Shown here piece by piece: positions 14,090 through 14,431 of a stretch of 14,431 bases of DNA. Under the pieces are notes generated by a model. It had not been told where the DNA came from and ran no database searches. It saw only the letters and a program-made list of their open reading frames with translations. The position numbers and the translations under genes are program-made. Positions within the stretch are counted from its first letter, which is position 1; every line of letters begins with the position of its first letter. The DNA comes from JBBRLG01 sp038231495 (lineage in GTDB: Bacteria; Planctomycetota; Planctomycetia; Gemmatales; Gemmataceae): assembly GCA_038231495.1 (NCBI GenBank), contig JBBRLG010000120.1, positions 1-14,431 on the forward strand, written 5' to 3'.

Positions 14090-14431
14090 CAGGGCCGTTT
14101 GAAAGTTGATGTTGGCCTAAACGACGTGATGAGGTAATTGGGGGAGGGTTCCTTTCCCGTAAGGAGTGCTGTCCGATGACCACCCCGCTTACCCTGGTCG
14201 AGGTTCTTGCCCAAATCCCCGATCCCCGCGACCGCCGCGGTGTACGCCACCCGTTGACCGCCGTCCTGTCGCTCGTCGTCCTCGCCATGTTCTCCGGCTG
14301 TAAGAGTTACGAGGCCATCGCCCAGTTCGGCCGGGATCACGGCTTTGCCCTGGCCCACACCTTGGGCTTCCGTCGCGGCAAGACCCCGTGCAAGTCCACC
14401 TTCTCCGTCCTGCTCCGCGCCCTGGACATCG
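14090..14431 (+). mobile_element. Left part of an ISAs1-like insertion sequence (right end outside window)
   Basis: The extent is inferred from the transposase and a tentative left end at CAGGGCCGTTTGAAAG. The boundary is not proven: the matching inverted end would have to be found downstream of 14431. Confidence 0.4.
14176..14431 (+). CDS. ISAs1-family transposase, N-terminal part (3' end outside window)
   Basis: The first 85 residues of a transposase cut by the window end. IPDPRDRRGVRHPL (14-27), followed by a hydrophobic helix with LAMFSGCKSYEAIAQFGRDH, then LGFRRGKTPCKSTF and LRALD, is the N-terminal domain found in ISAs1-family (H-repeat-associated) DDE transposases. The catalytic DDE domain would lie beyond the window. 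ATG 14176 has AAGGAG (14161-14166) nine bases upstream. A CAGGG at 14090-14094 could mark the left end of the insertion sequence, but no partner end or target duplication can be seen here. Confidence 0.85.
   Translation, partial: MTTPLTLVEVLAQIPDPRDRRGVRHPLTAVLSLVVLAMFSGCKSYEAIAQFGRDHGFALAHTLGFRRGKTPCKSTFSVLLRALDI

Overview
The window looks like chromosome from a GC-rich planctomycete, probably of the Gemmataceae type. The reasons are a soluble Ser/Thr kinase with a family-atypical C-terminal extension, GC-rich codon use, frequent GTG starts, several long imperfect palindromes scattered between and inside genes, and an ISAs1-type transposase. The lineage is inferred from gene style, since no rRNA or other marker is present.

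Layout. 1-2076 (+): the 3' end of a KaiC-like RecA-fold ATPase, followed 9 nt later by a cytoplasmic PAS hybrid histidine kinase. 2164-4943 (-): an FAD-dependent CrtI/PYROXD2-like oxidoreductase, then a membrane acyl-CoA desaturase. 5153-6454 (+): homoserine dehydrogenase. 6481-9300 (-): a tetrapyrrole operon in the order precorrin-2 dehydrogenase, HemX/CcsA-like membrane protein, glutamyl-tRNA reductase. 9519-11849: a block with visibly lower G+C, holding a beta-class DNA methyltransferase (+) that converges on a GIY-YIG-domain protein and a small frameshifted gene (both -). 12230-13588 (+): a Ser/Thr protein kinase. 13696-13980 (-): a small lipoprotein with its own recognisable promoter. 14176 to the end (+): the start of an ISAs1-family transposase, cut by the window edge.

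How the genes work together. The KaiC-like ATPase and hybrid kinase are spaced as an operon and probably form one signalling unit. The three tetrapyrrole genes share a strand; the last two overlap by 4 bp, and hemA carries its Shine-Dalgarno inside the preceding gene, so they are probably co-translated. The most interesting block is 9.4-11.9 kb: a DNA methyltransferase facing a gene that keeps the GIY-YIG catalytic Arg and Glu behind an unrecognised N-terminal domain of about 215 residues, with a short companion gene just upstream of it. This could be a restriction-modification-like or other defence module; the companion gene carries what looks like a one-base deletion.

Four unrelated long inverted repeats (1642-1715, 2082-2156, 3298-3371, 13600-13690) stand out. 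Two lie between convergent genes, one contains the stop codon of a gene, and one sits in frame inside the histidine kinase. No tRNA, rRNA, CRISPR array or replication origin was seen.
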